Below are positions 49,247-59,214 of a DNA stretch of 64,000 nt, one piece after another. Numbering within the stretch: the stretch's first letter is position 1; each line of letters opens with the position of its first letter. The stretch lies in assembly GCA_023251775.1 (NCBI GenBank), contig JAHEYC010000001.1:1-64000 (forward strand), read 5' to 3'. The stretch is from Sphingobacteriaceae bacterium (GTDB taxonomy: Bacteria; Bacteroidota; Bacteroidia; B-17B0; Aurantibacillaceae). Under the pieces are notes generated by a model. The model was not told where the DNA came from. It searched no databases and saw only the letters and a program-made list of their open reading frames with translations. The position numbers and the translations under genes were made by a program.

Positions 49247-50335
49247 ATGAGTTCCAATAAACTTCAACACTATTCTCAATTAGATGGTCTACGTTGTTTT
49301 GCCATTTTGTTCGTGATGATCGGTCATTGGATGTCGTGGAATACAGAAAATGTTTTTTTAAAGCACGCTCCTTGGGGTCATGGTGTTATTCTTTTTTTCG
49401 TATTAAGTGGTTATTTGATCAGTAATATTCTTTTTGAATTAAAAGAAAAAATTGACGATGGTCTTATTACGCATTCGCAAGCTTTAAAAACCTTTTACTA
49501 TCGACGTTTCCTCCGCATATTTCCAATATATTACTTGCTCATTTTTTTTCTTTACTATATTGATCATGCTAACACTCGCGAGATCTTTCCATGGCTGGTA
49601 ACTTATACTTCCAATTTACTGCAATGCAAAACAGGAAATTATATTGGCGATTTTAATCATTTTTGGTCATTAGCTGTTGAGGAGCAATTTTATATTATAT
49701 GGCCATTTTTGATATTATTCGTTAAGCGCAACAAGTTCATGAAACTTATTGTTCTTTTTATGATCATTTCTTTTTTTTCAAGGACAACCTGTCATTTTAT
49801 TTCGAAAGAAAATTGGATGTTGAGTGGATATTTTACTCCGAATTTATTTCTTCCTCTTGCGTTGGGATCTTTATTAGCCTATGCCAAGCGATATAGGCCG
49901 AACATTATGGGAGTTTTTGAAAATTCATTGTGGTTGTACGTCAGTGTTGCTGCTTATTGCATGGCATATTATCTATTCCATTATAAATTCCAAATAGCCG
50001 CCTATGATCTGATATTGGACGAATATCTTTTTGCGTTCAGCTGTGCATTTTTTATTGCCAAAGCTTCTTCTAACGGGTTCAAATTTATTGGGAAATGGAT
50101 CCTTGAGCATGATATGGTAACATTTACCGGGAAGATCTCGTATGGTTTATATGTTTATCATTTATTCGTGATCGGCTTCTTTTGGAATTATCTTGCACTA
50201 GAATACAAAATTCATTCGGAAAATAAATATGCCACTTGGCTCATCTATTTCTTAATTGCTTATTTATTGGCGATATTATCTTATTACATTATTGAGAAGC
50301 CGATAAATAAATTGAAAGACAGATCTACTTATTAA
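49247..50335 (+). CDS. Acyltransferase family 3 membrane protein
   Basis: A 362-residue inner-membrane O-acyltransferase of the OafA/NodX type with about ten hydrophobic segments. The N-terminus YSQLDGLRCFAILFVMIGHW holds the conserved histidine, and LSGYLISNILF and FWSLAVEEQFYIIWP follow, all family marks. It probably adds acetyl groups to a surface sugar. The ATG directly follows the rpoN stop (TAAATG). The acceptor is unknown. Confidence 0.9.
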   Translation: MSSNKLQHYSQLDGLRCFAILFVMIGHWMSWNTENVFLKHAPWGHGVILFFVLSGYLISNILFELKEKIDDGLITHSQALKTFYYRRFLRIFPIYYLLIFFLYYIDHANTREIFPWLVTYTSNLLQCKTGNYIGDFNHFWSLAVEEQFYIIWPFLILFVKRNKFMKLIVLFMIISFFSRTTCHFISKENWMLSGYFTPNLFLPLALGSLLAYAKRYRPNIMGVFENSLWLYVSVAAYCMAYYLFHYKFQIAAYDLILDEYLFAFSCAFFIAKASSNGFKFIGKWILEHDMVTFTGKISYGLYVYHLFVIGFFWNYLALEYKIHSENKYATWLIYFLIAYLLAILSYYIIEKPINKLKDRSTY

Positions 50336-50361
50336 AACTGATAAATTCGATCGGTTATTGA

Positions 50362-51960
50362 TCACCTCAACTTATAAACCACCAATCCCCTATGGTATAA
50401 AATGATCTTGTTTTGGAGGTTATTAGGATAGAATTTATTAAAACTTGCCGAGTCGTTCAAAATAAGATATTTCATCACCGGATTTTTCATATAGGCATCA
50501 AGCTCTTCCTTCGTATTCCAACTCATGATGGTGACACCAATTTGATCCATTAAATACAAACTACTGCAATAACTTTCGTCGAACGCACTAATGAATTTAT
50601 CGGTGCGTTTAATTCCTGCCTTACGTAATTTGGGTTCAATATCCTCATACGAACTAAAATCGCCCGACCAATAATGAACTGCTCGTGAGTTTCGCTGTTC
50701 GTACAGTTTTTTGCAATAGGTTAAACCCTCCTTCATATTAAAGAACATAACAAAAATAAATACGAATCTAAGTATAGCTAAATGTGCATCAGCAAATCTG
50801 CACACCATCTCACCCATCGTTAAAATTAAAAAGAAGAATGTGGGAAGAATAGCGATCATATAATAATCGTGATCTCTGAATTGATTAAGGAAAAAATAAA
50901 TATAAAAGGATGCGCCAATGGCATTTAAAATGGTAATAGAAAATAAAAGTCGGTTAGCGTATTTCGCAAAAATAACTATCGATACTCCTGCGGTAATTAA
51001 AAGCACATATCCTTCGTAAGAATAATAATATTGCAACCAGAGATTTACTACAAATTCTTTCACCTTGGCAAATGCCTCCCAACTATCGATCATAATTGGT
51101 TTTAAGGCAAATGATTCGTAATCGTAATGTTTAGAAAGCCATGTGGCGTAAAAATACCAGGAAGAAGAAACCAATATTCCAATAATTACAGCCTTGATCA
51201 TTTGCCAATGACTTTTGAATATATGCTCGCCTTTTTCTGATCTGAAAAATTTTAATTTATCAAGGATCACCAAGCATATCACAATAATAAATATTAAAAC
51301 AGCAATGGCTTTTATTAAGATGGCCAAAGCCGCAAAAACAACAAATAAATTCAGGTCGCGACGTTTATCGGTCCGCAAAAATTTAAAAAAGAAATACCAG
51401 GCAATAAGATGTAATCCTAAGCTTGGGGCATCCGGCAAAAAATTGGGTGTGTAAATTAAAAATACGGGCGATAAACACACAACCAAAGTTAACATCGCCG
51501 AAATGATATTGTTTTTTATGAATTCATCACAGAGTTTATAAAAATAAAAAAGTCCAAACACAACTATTAAAAGCGAAATAAGTCTTAAGTACATTTCGTT
51601 GAATCCAAACAATTTGTACATCACTGCTCCCATATAATAAATAATAGGAAACTCTACTCCTGTTATGCCTTCTCCTTTAATATAGCGCTGAATTCTTGGT
51701 TTAAAAAAATTCATGTCCGTTTTATAATAATTCAAAGCAATAGATGCTCTTTGACATTGAGCAGAAATATGTATATAAGCCGGACGCTCATGAATATGTT
51801 TGAAAATTCCCACAAACCAATAAATGAAAAACACAGAGATAAAGAACACCGCCATTCGTATGGCTTTAGAAACCCTTTGATCTTGAAACGAAAAAAGATC
51901 ATACACCTTTTTAGTTCTAAGGTTAAGATCAGCGACCATATGTTTCAACTTTTCAAACAT
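50362..51960 (-). CDS. GT-C type membrane glycosyltransferase
   Basis: A 532-residue protein with about ten hydrophobic helices and a hydrophilic C-terminal part of about 130 residues. The segment FPIIYYMGAVMYKLFGFNEMYLRLISLL is typical of the GT39/ArnT-like group, whose members use lipid-linked sugars at the outer face of the membrane. An acidic catalytic residue in the first loop is not certain. It lies one base after a lipoprotein gene, so the two probably work together. Substrate unknown. Confidence 0.78.
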   Translation of the reverse strand: MFEKLKHMVADLNLRTKKVYDLFSFQDQRVSKAIRMAVFFISVFFIYWFVGIFKHIHERPAYIHISAQCQRASIALNYYKTDMNFFKPRIQRYIKGEGITGVEFPIIYYMGAVMYKLFGFNEMYLRLISLLIVVFGLFYFYKLCDEFIKNNIISAMLTLVVCLSPVFLIYTPNFLPDAPSLGLHLIAWYFFFKFLRTDKRRDLNLFVVFAALAILIKAIAVLIFIIVICLVILDKLKFFRSEKGEHIFKSHWQMIKAVIIGILVSSSWYFYATWLSKHYDYESFALKPIMIDSWEAFAKVKEFVVNLWLQYYYSYEGYVLLITAGVSIVIFAKYANRLLFSITILNAIGASFYIYFFLNQFRDHDYYMIAILPTFFFLILTMGEMVCRFADAHLAILRFVFIFVMFFNMKEGLTYCKKLYEQRNSRAVHYWSGDFSSYEDIEPKLRKAGIKRTDKFISAFDESYCSSLYLMDQIGVTIMSWNTKEELDAYMKNPVMKYLILNDSASFNKFYPNNLQNKIILYHRGLVVYKLR

Positions 51961-51961
51961 C

Positions 51962-52483
51962 CTAGTTCTTTACTTTTATTTTTACAAAAAGTGTATCAAT
52001 ATCAAAATTTTCTTGGGTTGGATTGGGTAAATACGAAAAAACATCTATTCGATAATACGGATCATGCCAATCTTCTCGTTTAAACGTAACACTATCTCTA
52101 AATTTACACCAGGTATTGATGTCTGTAAAAAAATATCTTAAATTTCTGCCGGTCCACCCCAATTGTACTCCCTTTTTTGATCCCATGGTAACATTCACAA
52201 ACGCATTTGAATACGCGTAATTGGTTCTTGCGTTCCCGCTAAACACAATTTCCATTGGTTTATCTCTAATATTATCGGGAGGAAAGTAAGTGTAGATCAT
52301 TCCAAAAGCGCCTCGGTTGTGTAATCTCGAAAAAAAAGAATGCGTGATGGTATCGTTTATAACGGTATCGTTTTGGTGAGCGATCTGTTGCGCCGGGAAA
52401 GTTTTCGACTCAACAATACTAAATTTATCCTCACAAGAGATGATGAAAAAAATAATTGGTAAAAGAAATAGTATTTTTTTCAT
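51962..52483 (-). CDS. Lipoprotein of unknown function
   Basis: A 173-residue protein with a lipoprotein signal (IIFFIISC, cysteine at residue 17). The mature part is rich in beta-strand patterns and aromatic residues, with no recognised motif. I considered GldH for its size and lipobox but saw no matching pattern. The neighbours are scoB upstream and a GT-C glycosyltransferase downstream, one base away. Confidence 0.75.
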   Translation of the reverse strand: MKKILFLLPIIFFIISCEDKFSIVESKTFPAQQIAHQNDTVINDTITHSFFSRLHNRGAFGMIYTYFPPDNIRDKPMEIVFSGNARTNYAYSNAFVNVTMGSKKGVQLGWTGRNLRYFFTDINTWCKFRDSVTFKREDWHDPYYRIDVFSYLPNPTQENFDIDTLFVKIKVKN

Positions 52484-52491
52484 TCAAAAAA

Positions 52492-53148
52492 TTAAATTGC
52501 CATTTCCTTTACATGCTCGCTGATGACCAATTTTCCTGCGGTTGCTTTTTTAATATCATCCACTGTAACACCGGGAGCAGTTTCTATCAACTTAAATCCG
52601 CCTTCAGGAAGTATATCATAAACACCTAATTCGGTAACTACTTTTTTTATGCAATTAATTCCCGTTAAAGGCAGATCGCATTTTGGTAATAATTTTGATT
52701 GGCCTGCTTTATTTACTTGTTGCATGGCCACAATAATATTTTTTGCACTCGCCACAAGATCCATCGCTCCACCCATACCTTTTACCATTTTACCGGGAAT
52801 TTTCCAATTAGCAATATCGCCATTCTCGCTTACTTCCATGGCTCCTAAAATAGTAAGATCCACTTTTTGCGCGCGGATCATTCCAAAACTCATGGCACTA
52901 TCAAAAATAGATGAGCCTTTTAATAATGTTACCGTTTGCTTTCCGGCATTAATTAGATCAGCATCCTCTTCGCCTTCAAAAGGAAAAGGTCCCATTCCTA
53001 AAATTCCATTCTCGCTTTGTAATTCAACGCTCATTCCGGGCGGAATAAAATTTGCAACAAGGGTTGGAATACCAATTCCTAAATTCACAAACATTCCGTC
53101 TTTTACTTCTTTTGCAATGCGTTTTGCAATACCGTTCTTGTCTAACAT
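52492..53148 (-). CDS. scoB: 3-oxoacid CoA-transferase subunit B
   Basis: The 218-residue beta subunit of succinyl-CoA:3-ketoacid CoA-transferase (or acetate CoA-transferase). Family marks are NLGIGIPTLVANF and SENGILGMGPFP, with the catalytic glutamate in SENG near residue 46. With subunit A it moves CoA from succinyl-CoA to acetoacetate, feeding ketone bodies or butanoate into the TCA cycle. It starts 11 bases after scoA. It could equally be an AtoA-type enzyme. Confidence 0.93.
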   Translation of the reverse strand: MLDKNGIAKRIAKEVKDGMFVNLGIGIPTLVANFIPPGMSVELQSENGILGMGPFPFEGEEDADLINAGKQTVTLLKGSSIFDSAMSFGMIRAQKVDLTILGAMEVSENGDIANWKIPGKMVKGMGGAMDLVASAKNIIVAMQQVNKAGQSKLLPKCDLPLTGINCIKKVVTELGVYDILPEGGFKLIETAPGVTVDDIKKATAGKLVISEHVKEMAI

Positions 53149-53159
53149 AAAAATTTATT

Positions 53160-53873
53160 TTAGTTTTTCTTTCTTACCGTTCTTTGCTCAATTCGTTTTT
53201 CGTAATGACTTCCTTGGAAAATGCGATGCACATAAATTCCCGGCGTGTGAATTTGATCGGGATCTAATTCTCCTGCGGGAACTAATTGCTCCACCTCAGC
53301 CACTGTTATTTTTCCGGCCATGGCCATCATGGGATTAAAATTACGCGCTGTACTTTTAAAAATTAAATTTCCTGCTGTATCACCTTTCCATGCTTTTACT
53401 ATGGCAAAATCTGCTTCAAAAGCCGCTTCCATTAAATATTCTTTTTCTTGTCCATTGTATTTGAACTTGCGAACTTCTTTTCCAATAGCGACTTCAGTTC
53501 CAACACCGGCGGGCGTATAAATAACGGGCATTCCGTAAGCCGCTGCCAAACAACGCGTGGCTAAAGTTCCTTGCGGAATTAATTCCACTTCCAATTCTCC
53601 GCTCAACATCTGACGTTCGAATTCTTCATTCTCTCCAACATAAGACGAGATCATTTTTTTTATTTGCTTGGTTTGCAATAATAAACCCAAACCAAAATCA
53701 TCCACGCCGGCATTATTGCTAATGGCAGTAATTCCTTTTGTTCCCATTTTGATCATTTGATTGATGCAATTTTCGGGAATGCCGCATAATCCAAAACCAC
53801 CAAACATAATAGTTTGATTATCTTTTACGCCTTTTAATGCCTCTTCTGCATTTTTTACTACTCGGTTGATCAT
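53160..53873 (-). CDS. scoA: 3-oxoacid CoA-transferase subunit A
   Basis: The 237-residue alpha subunit, partner of the downstream scoB. It starts [20 protein letters not shown] and shows the CoA-binding pattern [18 protein letters not shown]. The catalytic residue is in the B subunit. Five bases separate it from the large membrane protein gene upstream, so the genes 51-57.7 kb may be one transcript, although they show no shared pathway. Confidence 0.93.
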   Translation of the reverse strand: MINRVVKNAEEALKGVKDNQTIMFGGFGLCGIPENCINQMIKMGTKGITAISNNAGVDDFGLGLLLQTKQIKKMISSYVGENEEFERQMLSGELEVELIPQGTLATRCLAAAYGMPVIYTPAGVGTEVAIGKEVRKFKYNGQEKEYLMEAAFEADFAIVKAWKGDTAGNLIFKSTARNFNPMMAMAGKITVAEVEQLVPAGELDPDQIHTPGIYVHRIFQGSHYEKRIEQRTVRKKN

Positions 53874-53878
53874 ATATT

Positions 53879-55456
53879 TTATTCTATAGTTTTTGGGAAG
53901 GTCTCATTTTTAATATAAATGAATTTCTTCACTTTTAATACCGTTATATAAGGACTCACAATTGTGTCTAAAATTACAAAATTCTTTCTGATTTGCGTTG
54001 TATCAAGCCTTTCGGGTATAACAAAATCGTATTCCTTGTTATAATACCATTCAGAATTGCTTCCATAGTCGTAAACGTTCACCGTTGGATACACTGTAAC
54101 CACAACAATTCCTTTTTTTGAGAAAATACTAGACCATTTGCCTTTCCAATAATCGCCAATGCCGCGTTTAAGGTGATGCTTTTCGCAGATCTCGTCGAGG
54201 GCTTTTACCGCAGGCGGATAATACATGAAATAATTATATAAGCCTTGATAAGTGAATTTTTTATTAGCCGTATGAAAGAAAAGCGCGATGACCGCAAAGG
54301 AAATTCCAATTTTTAACCATGGAATATTATACAGTAACATAAGAATTGCTGCTCCAAAAAAAGCTAATACCACAGCCGAGAAATAATACACGCCAACAAT
54401 ATATCGTATTTTGTCTGTTCCATCGTATGAACCTGTAATAAGTGAAGCGCTGATCGTTATCACTACAAATAAACTATAGAACCAGATCAAATATTTTAAA
54501 TGCCCGTTTATTTTTTTGCGGAACAAGATCACGATCAGTAATGCAATAATGGGAACTGTAAATGCAGTTATAGTTAATGTTTGTTGAAAGCCTGTTTTTT
54601 GAAATTCGTAACTCACTTGTTGATGCATCACATCCACGCAACGCGATATTTTTGCTGTATCAAACATTTTAGCCACCGACGCATTATTGGTTGCACCAGA
54701 TGCACTCATGCAAGTGAATACATAATAGCCAATGCTTGCGCCAACTATAACGGTCGTAATAATTAAAAGTGATCTTTTTAGTCCGTGAAATTTATATTGA
54801 ATGATATTGAGGATACACATTGGCGCCAAGAACATCACCACATATAAAATATCACTGTATGCCGCCAATGCTCCAATGACAAAAAGCAAAAGTAATTTCC
54901 AAATGAATTTAATATCAGAGATCATTATCGAAAAACAAGCAAGCGTTGTTACAAAACTTCCGGTGTGATAACAATAAATGACCATTAAATACCCTAACAT
55001 TTGATCGTTGATGATATAATAACTTTCAAAAAAGGCGAACGAATAGAACAAGGGGATCAACCAACTGAATTCCCTCATTTTTCCGGTGATCAGTTTTCGA
55101 AATATATATACCGATAAGCCGGAGATAAGAAGTGTTTGAATTACTCCATAAACAAAGGTGAGTGTAATGAAATCGGTACCGAGAATTAAAAAGAGAATAT
55201 AATACAATACCAGATCAGGAAAAAAAGTTGGAGCTGCACCTAAGCGCCAATCTTTAAAATTGCCTCCGTCCAAAAAAATATCTTTGAACATATACGGAAC
55301 GCCAATGGAATCGGAATTGAATGTGCTATTGAAATTAAAGTCGGTGAAACTCGCAAAAAAACAACATAAACTTAATAGAAGTACACCAAACGAAAGAAGA
55401 TGGAGAAAGATCTGGCCTTGAAAAAATTGCTTGAGATTTTCTTTTGTGAATTGCAT
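53879..55456 (-). CDS. Large polytopic membrane protein of unknown function
   Basis: A 525-residue protein with about eleven hydrophobic helices and a C-terminal soluble part of about 120 residues. An early loop with [20 protein letters not shown] looks like the first outer loop of GT-C glycosyltransferases, in which acidic residues serve catalysis. I cannot place it in a named family. It lies between pbp1A (6 bases upstream) and scoA. Confidence 0.7.
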   Translation of the reverse strand: MQFTKENLKQFFQGQIFLHLLSFGVLLLSLCCFFASFTDFNFNSTFNSDSIGVPYMFKDIFLDGGNFKDWRLGAAPTFFPDLVLYYILFLILGTDFITLTFVYGVIQTLLISGLSVYIFRKLITGKMREFSWLIPLFYSFAFFESYYIINDQMLGYLMVIYCYHTGSFVTTLACFSIMISDIKFIWKLLLLFVIGALAAYSDILYVVMFLAPMCILNIIQYKFHGLKRSLLIITTVIVGASIGYYVFTCMSASGATNNASVAKMFDTAKISRCVDVMHQQVSYEFQKTGFQQTLTITAFTVPIIALLIVILFRKKINGHLKYLIWFYSLFVVITISASLITGSYDGTDKIRYIVGVYYFSAVVLAFFGAAILMLLYNIPWLKIGISFAVIALFFHTANKKFTYQGLYNYFMYYPPAVKALDEICEKHHLKRGIGDYWKGKWSSIFSKKGIVVVTVYPTVNVYDYGSNSEWYYNKEYDFVIPERLDTTQIRKNFVILDTIVSPYITVLKVKKFIYIKNETFPKTIE

Positions 55457-55462
55457 TGGTGT

Positions 55463-57715
55463 TTACAGATTATCAAAGATGCCCGACGGAACATTTTCTT
55501 CGTACGTGTCTGAATCGTATTTACTGCAATCCAATTCTAAGTTTGGATCAATGTTTTTCGGACGAGGAAATTCGCCACTGCTAACTTTTAATTTTTTATC
55601 GGCGTAAACTTTGGTAAAGAATTTCCCCCAAATTGGCAAAGCCATTGTTGCGCCCTGCCCTTCGGCCATGGAATTAAAATGTATACTTCTATCTTCGCCG
55701 CCAACCCAACATCCTGCCGCTAGCTCAGGTGTTAAACCCATGAACCATCCATCCGCATTTTTTTGTGTTGTTCCTGTCTTTCCCGCTATTTGATTAAATA
55801 GTTTATATCTTCCTCTTAAACTTGAACCCGTTCCACCATCAACAACCCCACGCATCAGTTGGATCATGGTATACGCTTTTTCTTCGCTAAATACTTCATC
55901 ACTGTTTGGAACAAACTCTTCTAACACTTTTCCGTTCTTATCTTCAATGCGCGTAATAAATGTTGGTTGAATGTACGTTCCTTTATTCGCAAAGGTAGAA
56001 AGCGCAGCAACCATTTCAAACACACTAATGTCGGGAGTACCTAAACAAATGGATGGTACCTCGGGTATATCAGAAGTTATTCCTAAGCGCCTTACTAATG
56101 TTACAACAGCGTGCGGACCATACTGCTTCATTACCCATGCGGTAACATAGTTAACCGAATTTGCCAAGGCTCTTTTTAGTGTAAGCATTTTTCCGTTTGT
56201 TTTGGCGTTAGGTCCATCACTGTTATTAGGACACCAATCTTTTCCATCCGGTAATGCAATACACGTTCGAACATTCGGAACCTGATGGCAAGGACTTAAT
56301 CCTTCTTGAATTGCGAGTGCATACACAAATGGTTTAAACGTTGAACCAACTTGACGTTTACTAACTTTTACGTGATCGTATTTAAAATGTTTGTGATCAA
56401 TACCGCCCACCCAAGCTTTTACATAACCGGTTTGCGGTTCCATAGCCATAAAGCCTGTTTGCAAAAATGATTTATAGTATTTAATGCTGTCGTAAGGTGT
56501 AAGTACTGTGTCAATATCTCCGCGTAAACTATACACGCGCATTTGTGATGGTTTATGAAACGTTGCAATTATAGTTTCATGCGACATGCCTTGCTTTTTT
56601 AATTCGCGGTAACGATCGCTTCGTTTAATAGAAGAATTCATGATGCCGTTTATCTCATCTTTACTTACATTCCACGCAAATGGATAATTTTTCTTTTGTT
56701 TCAGATCTTTATTGAAGATCACTTGCAAATTATGCATATGTTCTTCTACCGCTTCTTCGGCATATTTTTGCATGCGCGAATCAATGGTAGTGTAAATTCT
56801 TAAACCATCTTTGTAAATATTATATGGTTTTTGTGTTTCGGGATTGATATGTGTTTCGCACCAGGCCTTTAAAAAATTATCGCGCAAATATTCTCTGAAG
56901 TAAGGGGCAGGACCATCATTATGATCTTCGGGTTGAAAATTCACACACAGTGGTTTTGTTTTTAAGGTATCGTATGCTTCTTTACTTAAGTAACCATACT
57001 TCACCATTTGATTCATCACCACATTCCTGCGTTGCAAAGTTCTTTCAGGAAAACGAATAGGATTGAACATCGAAGGATTTTTTGCCATACCAACCAACAT
57101 AGCAGCTTCGTGTATATCCAAACTATCGCATGATTTATTAAAATAAATTTTCGCTGCTGATTTTATGCCAACTGCCAAATTCAAAAAGTCGAATTTGTTC
57201 AGGTACATGGCCATGATCTCATCCTTAGTATAATTTTTTTCCAAACGTGTTGCGGTGATCCACTCTTTCATTTTGCGCATCGCAATTTGGATCTTATTCA
57301 ATTTCTCGCCGCGCGGATACATCATTTTTGCTAACTGCTGCGTGAGGGTACTTCCTCCTCCACTACTTCCACCGCCAAAAACACCGCTCGCTGCTCTGAA
57401 CAATGCTTTCACATCTACACCACTGTGCTCGTAAAAACGCGCATCTTCAGTTGCTACTAATGCATCAACAAGATCCTTATCAAGATCTTCGAAATGAATA
57501 TTCTCTCTGTTCTCGCTATAAAATTTTCCGAGAGTTTTAAGATCGCTGCTATAAACAACGGTAGCCAAATTACTCTTTGGATTTTGTAATTCTTCAACAC
57601 TTGGAAGTTCACCAAAAACACCTGAAGAAATAAGGAACAATAAAATAAAAAGGAACACAAAAGGAACCCAGATAGTGATCCAGACCCACTTAACGTATTT
57701 TGAGCGTTTTGACAC
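55463..57715 (-). CDS. mrcA: Penicillin-binding protein 1A
   Basis: A bifunctional peptidoglycan synthase of 750 residues, anchored by one N-terminal helix (about 10-32). The glycosyltransferase domain carries EDARFYEHSGVD (near residue 93) and GGGSTLTQQLAKM. The transpeptidase has STFK (near 458), SVN (near 520) and KTGTTQKN (near 640), so all active-site motifs are intact. Both activities act in the periplasm, polymerising and cross-linking glycan chains. The start read is GTG. The gene symbol follows E. coli use. Confidence 0.93.
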   Translation of the reverse strand: MSKRSKYVKWVWITIWVPFVFLFILLFLISSGVFGELPSVEELQNPKSNLATVVYSSDLKTLGKFYSENRENIHFEDLDKDLVDALVATEDARFYEHSGVDVKALFRAASGVFGGGSSGGGSTLTQQLAKMMYPRGEKLNKIQIAMRKMKEWITATRLEKNYTKDEIMAMYLNKFDFLNLAVGIKSAAKIYFNKSCDSLDIHEAAMLVGMAKNPSMFNPIRFPERTLQRRNVVMNQMVKYGYLSKEAYDTLKTKPLCVNFQPEDHNDGPAPYFREYLRDNFLKAWCETHINPETQKPYNIYKDGLRIYTTIDSRMQKYAEEAVEEHMHNLQVIFNKDLKQKKNYPFAWNVSKDEINGIMNSSIKRSDRYRELKKQGMSHETIIATFHKPSQMRVYSLRGDIDTVLTPYDSIKYYKSFLQTGFMAMEPQTGYVKAWVGGIDHKHFKYDHVKVSKRQVGSTFKPFVYALAIQEGLSPCHQVPNVRTCIALPDGKDWCPNNSDGPNAKTNGKMLTLKRALANSVNYVTAWVMKQYGPHAVVTLVRRLGITSDIPEVPSICLGTPDISVFEMVAALSTFANKGTYIQPTFITRIEDKNGKVLEEFVPNSDEVFSEEKAYTMIQLMRGVVDGGTGSSLRGRYKLFNQIAGKTGTTQKNADGWFMGLTPELAAGCWVGGEDRSIHFNSMAEGQGATMALPIWGKFFTKVYADKKLKVSSGEFPRPKNIDPNLELDCSKYDSDTYEENVPSGIFDNL

Positions 57716-57790
57716 CGAGGGAATTTGGGGTAAAAATAGGAAAATATGGGAGATAGAAAGCTTAAAAAATCATAAGTATTGGAAGATTTT

Positions 57791-57821
57791 CCCTCGCAGA
57801 TAGCGCAGATTTCCGCGGATT
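57791..57821. repeat. Partial intergenic repeat, CGCAGATAGCGCAGATTTCC
   Basis: A fragment built of CGCAGAT words, similar in style to the AACGCGGAT family. It flanks the paired element that follows. Too short to define its limits. Confidence 0.35.
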
Positions 57822-57827
57822 CCACCA

Positions 57828-57944
57828 GTCAGTTCTCGATACAATTTTTGCAAGAGGCAGGCAAAAATCACTCGAACTGACAGGGATTGTCATTTCGAGT
57901 GAAAAAATGCGCCTCTTTTCATTTTTTTGTATCGAGAAATGACA
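57828..57944. repeat. Two head-to-head copies of a TGTCATTTCGAGTG palindromic repeat
   Basis: Copy one (57828-57882) is in reverse orientation to copy two (57888-57944). Both share TGTCA.TTCGAGTGA at one end, a GCCTCTT core and TGTATCGAGAA.TGAC at the other end. Each copy can fold on itself and the pair can fold together. It fills the gap between pbp1A and the enoyl-CoA hydratase gene. Confidence 0.72.
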
Positions 57945-57962
57945 TGCGGGAAATAAAATGGG

Positions 57963-58739
57963 TTACTCCCCCTTAAAAACCGGCGGTCTTTTTTCTAAAA
58001 AAGCATTAACGCCTTCGTTATAATCGTGAGTGGAAGCAGCTATTATCTGCTCTTCTTTTTCGCGTTGGAGTTGTTTTTCGAGGGTATTGATTGTTCCCTC
58101 ATTTAATAGTTTTTTGGTAAGTGCTATTCCTTTTGTTGGCATTTGAGCCAATGTAGTTGCAGTTGCTAAAGCTGTTTCAAATAATTTTTCATCATCTACC
58201 ACTTTGTATATCATGCCCATTTGTTCGGCATCGGTTGCAGGAACTTTATCGCCCAACATCATCAAGGCACTTGCTTTTCCGAATCCAATTAATTTGGGAA
58301 GAAAAAATGTTCCACCACTATCAGGTATCAATCCAATTTTACTAAAGGCTTGTAAAAATGATGCGGATCTTCCTGCAAAAACTACATCACAAGCCAATGC
58401 AATATTTGCTCCCGCTCCTGCTGCTACGCCATTTACCGCGCACACTACAGGTTTTTGTAATTTTCTTAAACGTAAAATAATAGGATTATAATGTTCTTGC
58501 ACAATGCGCTCAATGCCCGGACCATTCTTATCCATAGCTTCTGCAAGATCTTGTCCTGCACAAAATGCTTTTCCGTTTGCTGTAATTAAAACCGCGCGAA
58601 TTGTTCTTTCATCTGCCGCTTTATCTAATTCTGCAATTAATTGCAAAGCCATTTCGCGATTAAAACTGTTGAATTTATCGGGCCTGTTCAAGTGTAAAAC
58701 TAAAACACCGCCTTCTATTTTTGATCCAATAAAACTCAT
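57963..58739 (-). CDS. Enoyl-CoA hydratase/isomerase, PaaG-like
   Basis: A 258-residue crotonase-fold enzyme. The oxyanion-hole regions are AFCAGQDLAEAM (about 59-70) and NGVAAGAGANIALACDVVFAG (about 105-125). The pattern AGQDLAE is typical of PaaG, the isomerase of phenylacetate breakdown, but no other paa gene is present. A general role in fatty-acid or aromatic CoA ester metabolism is safer. The ATG overlaps the stop of the DUF1569 gene by 4 bases (ATGA). Confidence 0.88.
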   Translation of the reverse strand: MSFIGSKIEGGVLVLHLNRPDKFNSFNREMALQLIAELDKAADERTIRAVLITANGKAFCAGQDLAEAMDKNGPGIERIVQEHYNPIILRLRKLQKPVVCAVNGVAAGAGANIALACDVVFAGRSASFLQAFSKIGLIPDSGGTFFLPKLIGFGKASALMMLGDKVPATDAEQMGMIYKVVDDEKLFETALATATTLAQMPTKGIALTKKLLNEGTINTLEKQLQREKEEQIIAASTHDYNEGVNAFLEKRPPVFKGE

Positions 58740-59188
58740 GCGCCAAATTGTGAAAGATGATGATTAAGATGTGTGCTTAATAACAAACTCCAAGTATCCG
58801 GTGTCATTTCACCAAAAAAAGGATGTTCCAGATTTTTTACACCGCTTGGTCCATTTTTATGAAAGGTTTTGATCGTATCTATCAATACCGCTCTTTCTTT
58901 TTCGAATTCTTTTTTATCCGATATCACAGCTTCAGGAAATGTTGGAAGATTTCTTTTGAACGGAACACCCGCTAAAAGATTCTTCTTAGCTTTTTTTCCA
59001 AATAAGAATTTGATGATCTTGTTTGGCTTTAACACCAAGGTACCATCGGCAATACAAAATGGTTTTTGACAATGTGTAAGCATTTGCGCTACATCCATTT
59101 TTCCCCATTGACGTTGTTGTTCGTGTTTTAAAGAATTAATGCGCCCAACATAATGATCAACTACTTTGGTATCGAAAAGATTGTTCAT
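58736..59188 (-). CDS. DUF1569 (DinB-like) protein
   Basis: A 150-residue protein with the pattern WGKMDVAQMLTHCQKPF near residue 28 and a late THLNHHLSQFGA. The histidines in these two places are spaced like the metal ligands of DinB-type four-helix proteins. Members are often annotated DUF1569; the activity is not known. It lies between arginase (26 bases upstream) and the enoyl-CoA hydratase. Confidence 0.82.
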   Translation of the reverse strand: MNNLFDTKVVDHYVGRINSLKHEQQRQWGKMDVAQMLTHCQKPFCIADGTLVLKPNKIIKFLFGKKAKKNLLAGVPFKRNLPTFPEAVISDKKEFEKERAVLIDTIKTFHKNGPSGVKNLEHPFFGEMTPDTWSLLLSTHLNHHLSQFGA

Positions 59189-59214
59189 GGTATACTTTTT
59201 TTATTAATGTAAAT

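Noticed and set aside
51962-52483. Gliding motility lipoprotein GldH
   Set aside because: Only the size and lipobox fit; I could not see GldH-like conserved residues.
52649-53338. 229-residue plus-strand ORF
   Set aside because: It runs antisense to scoA and scoB, whose proteins are strongly conserved.
57963-58739. Phenylacetate degradation gene paaG in the strict sense
   Set aside because: No other paa gene is in the window, so only a PaaG-like label is justified.
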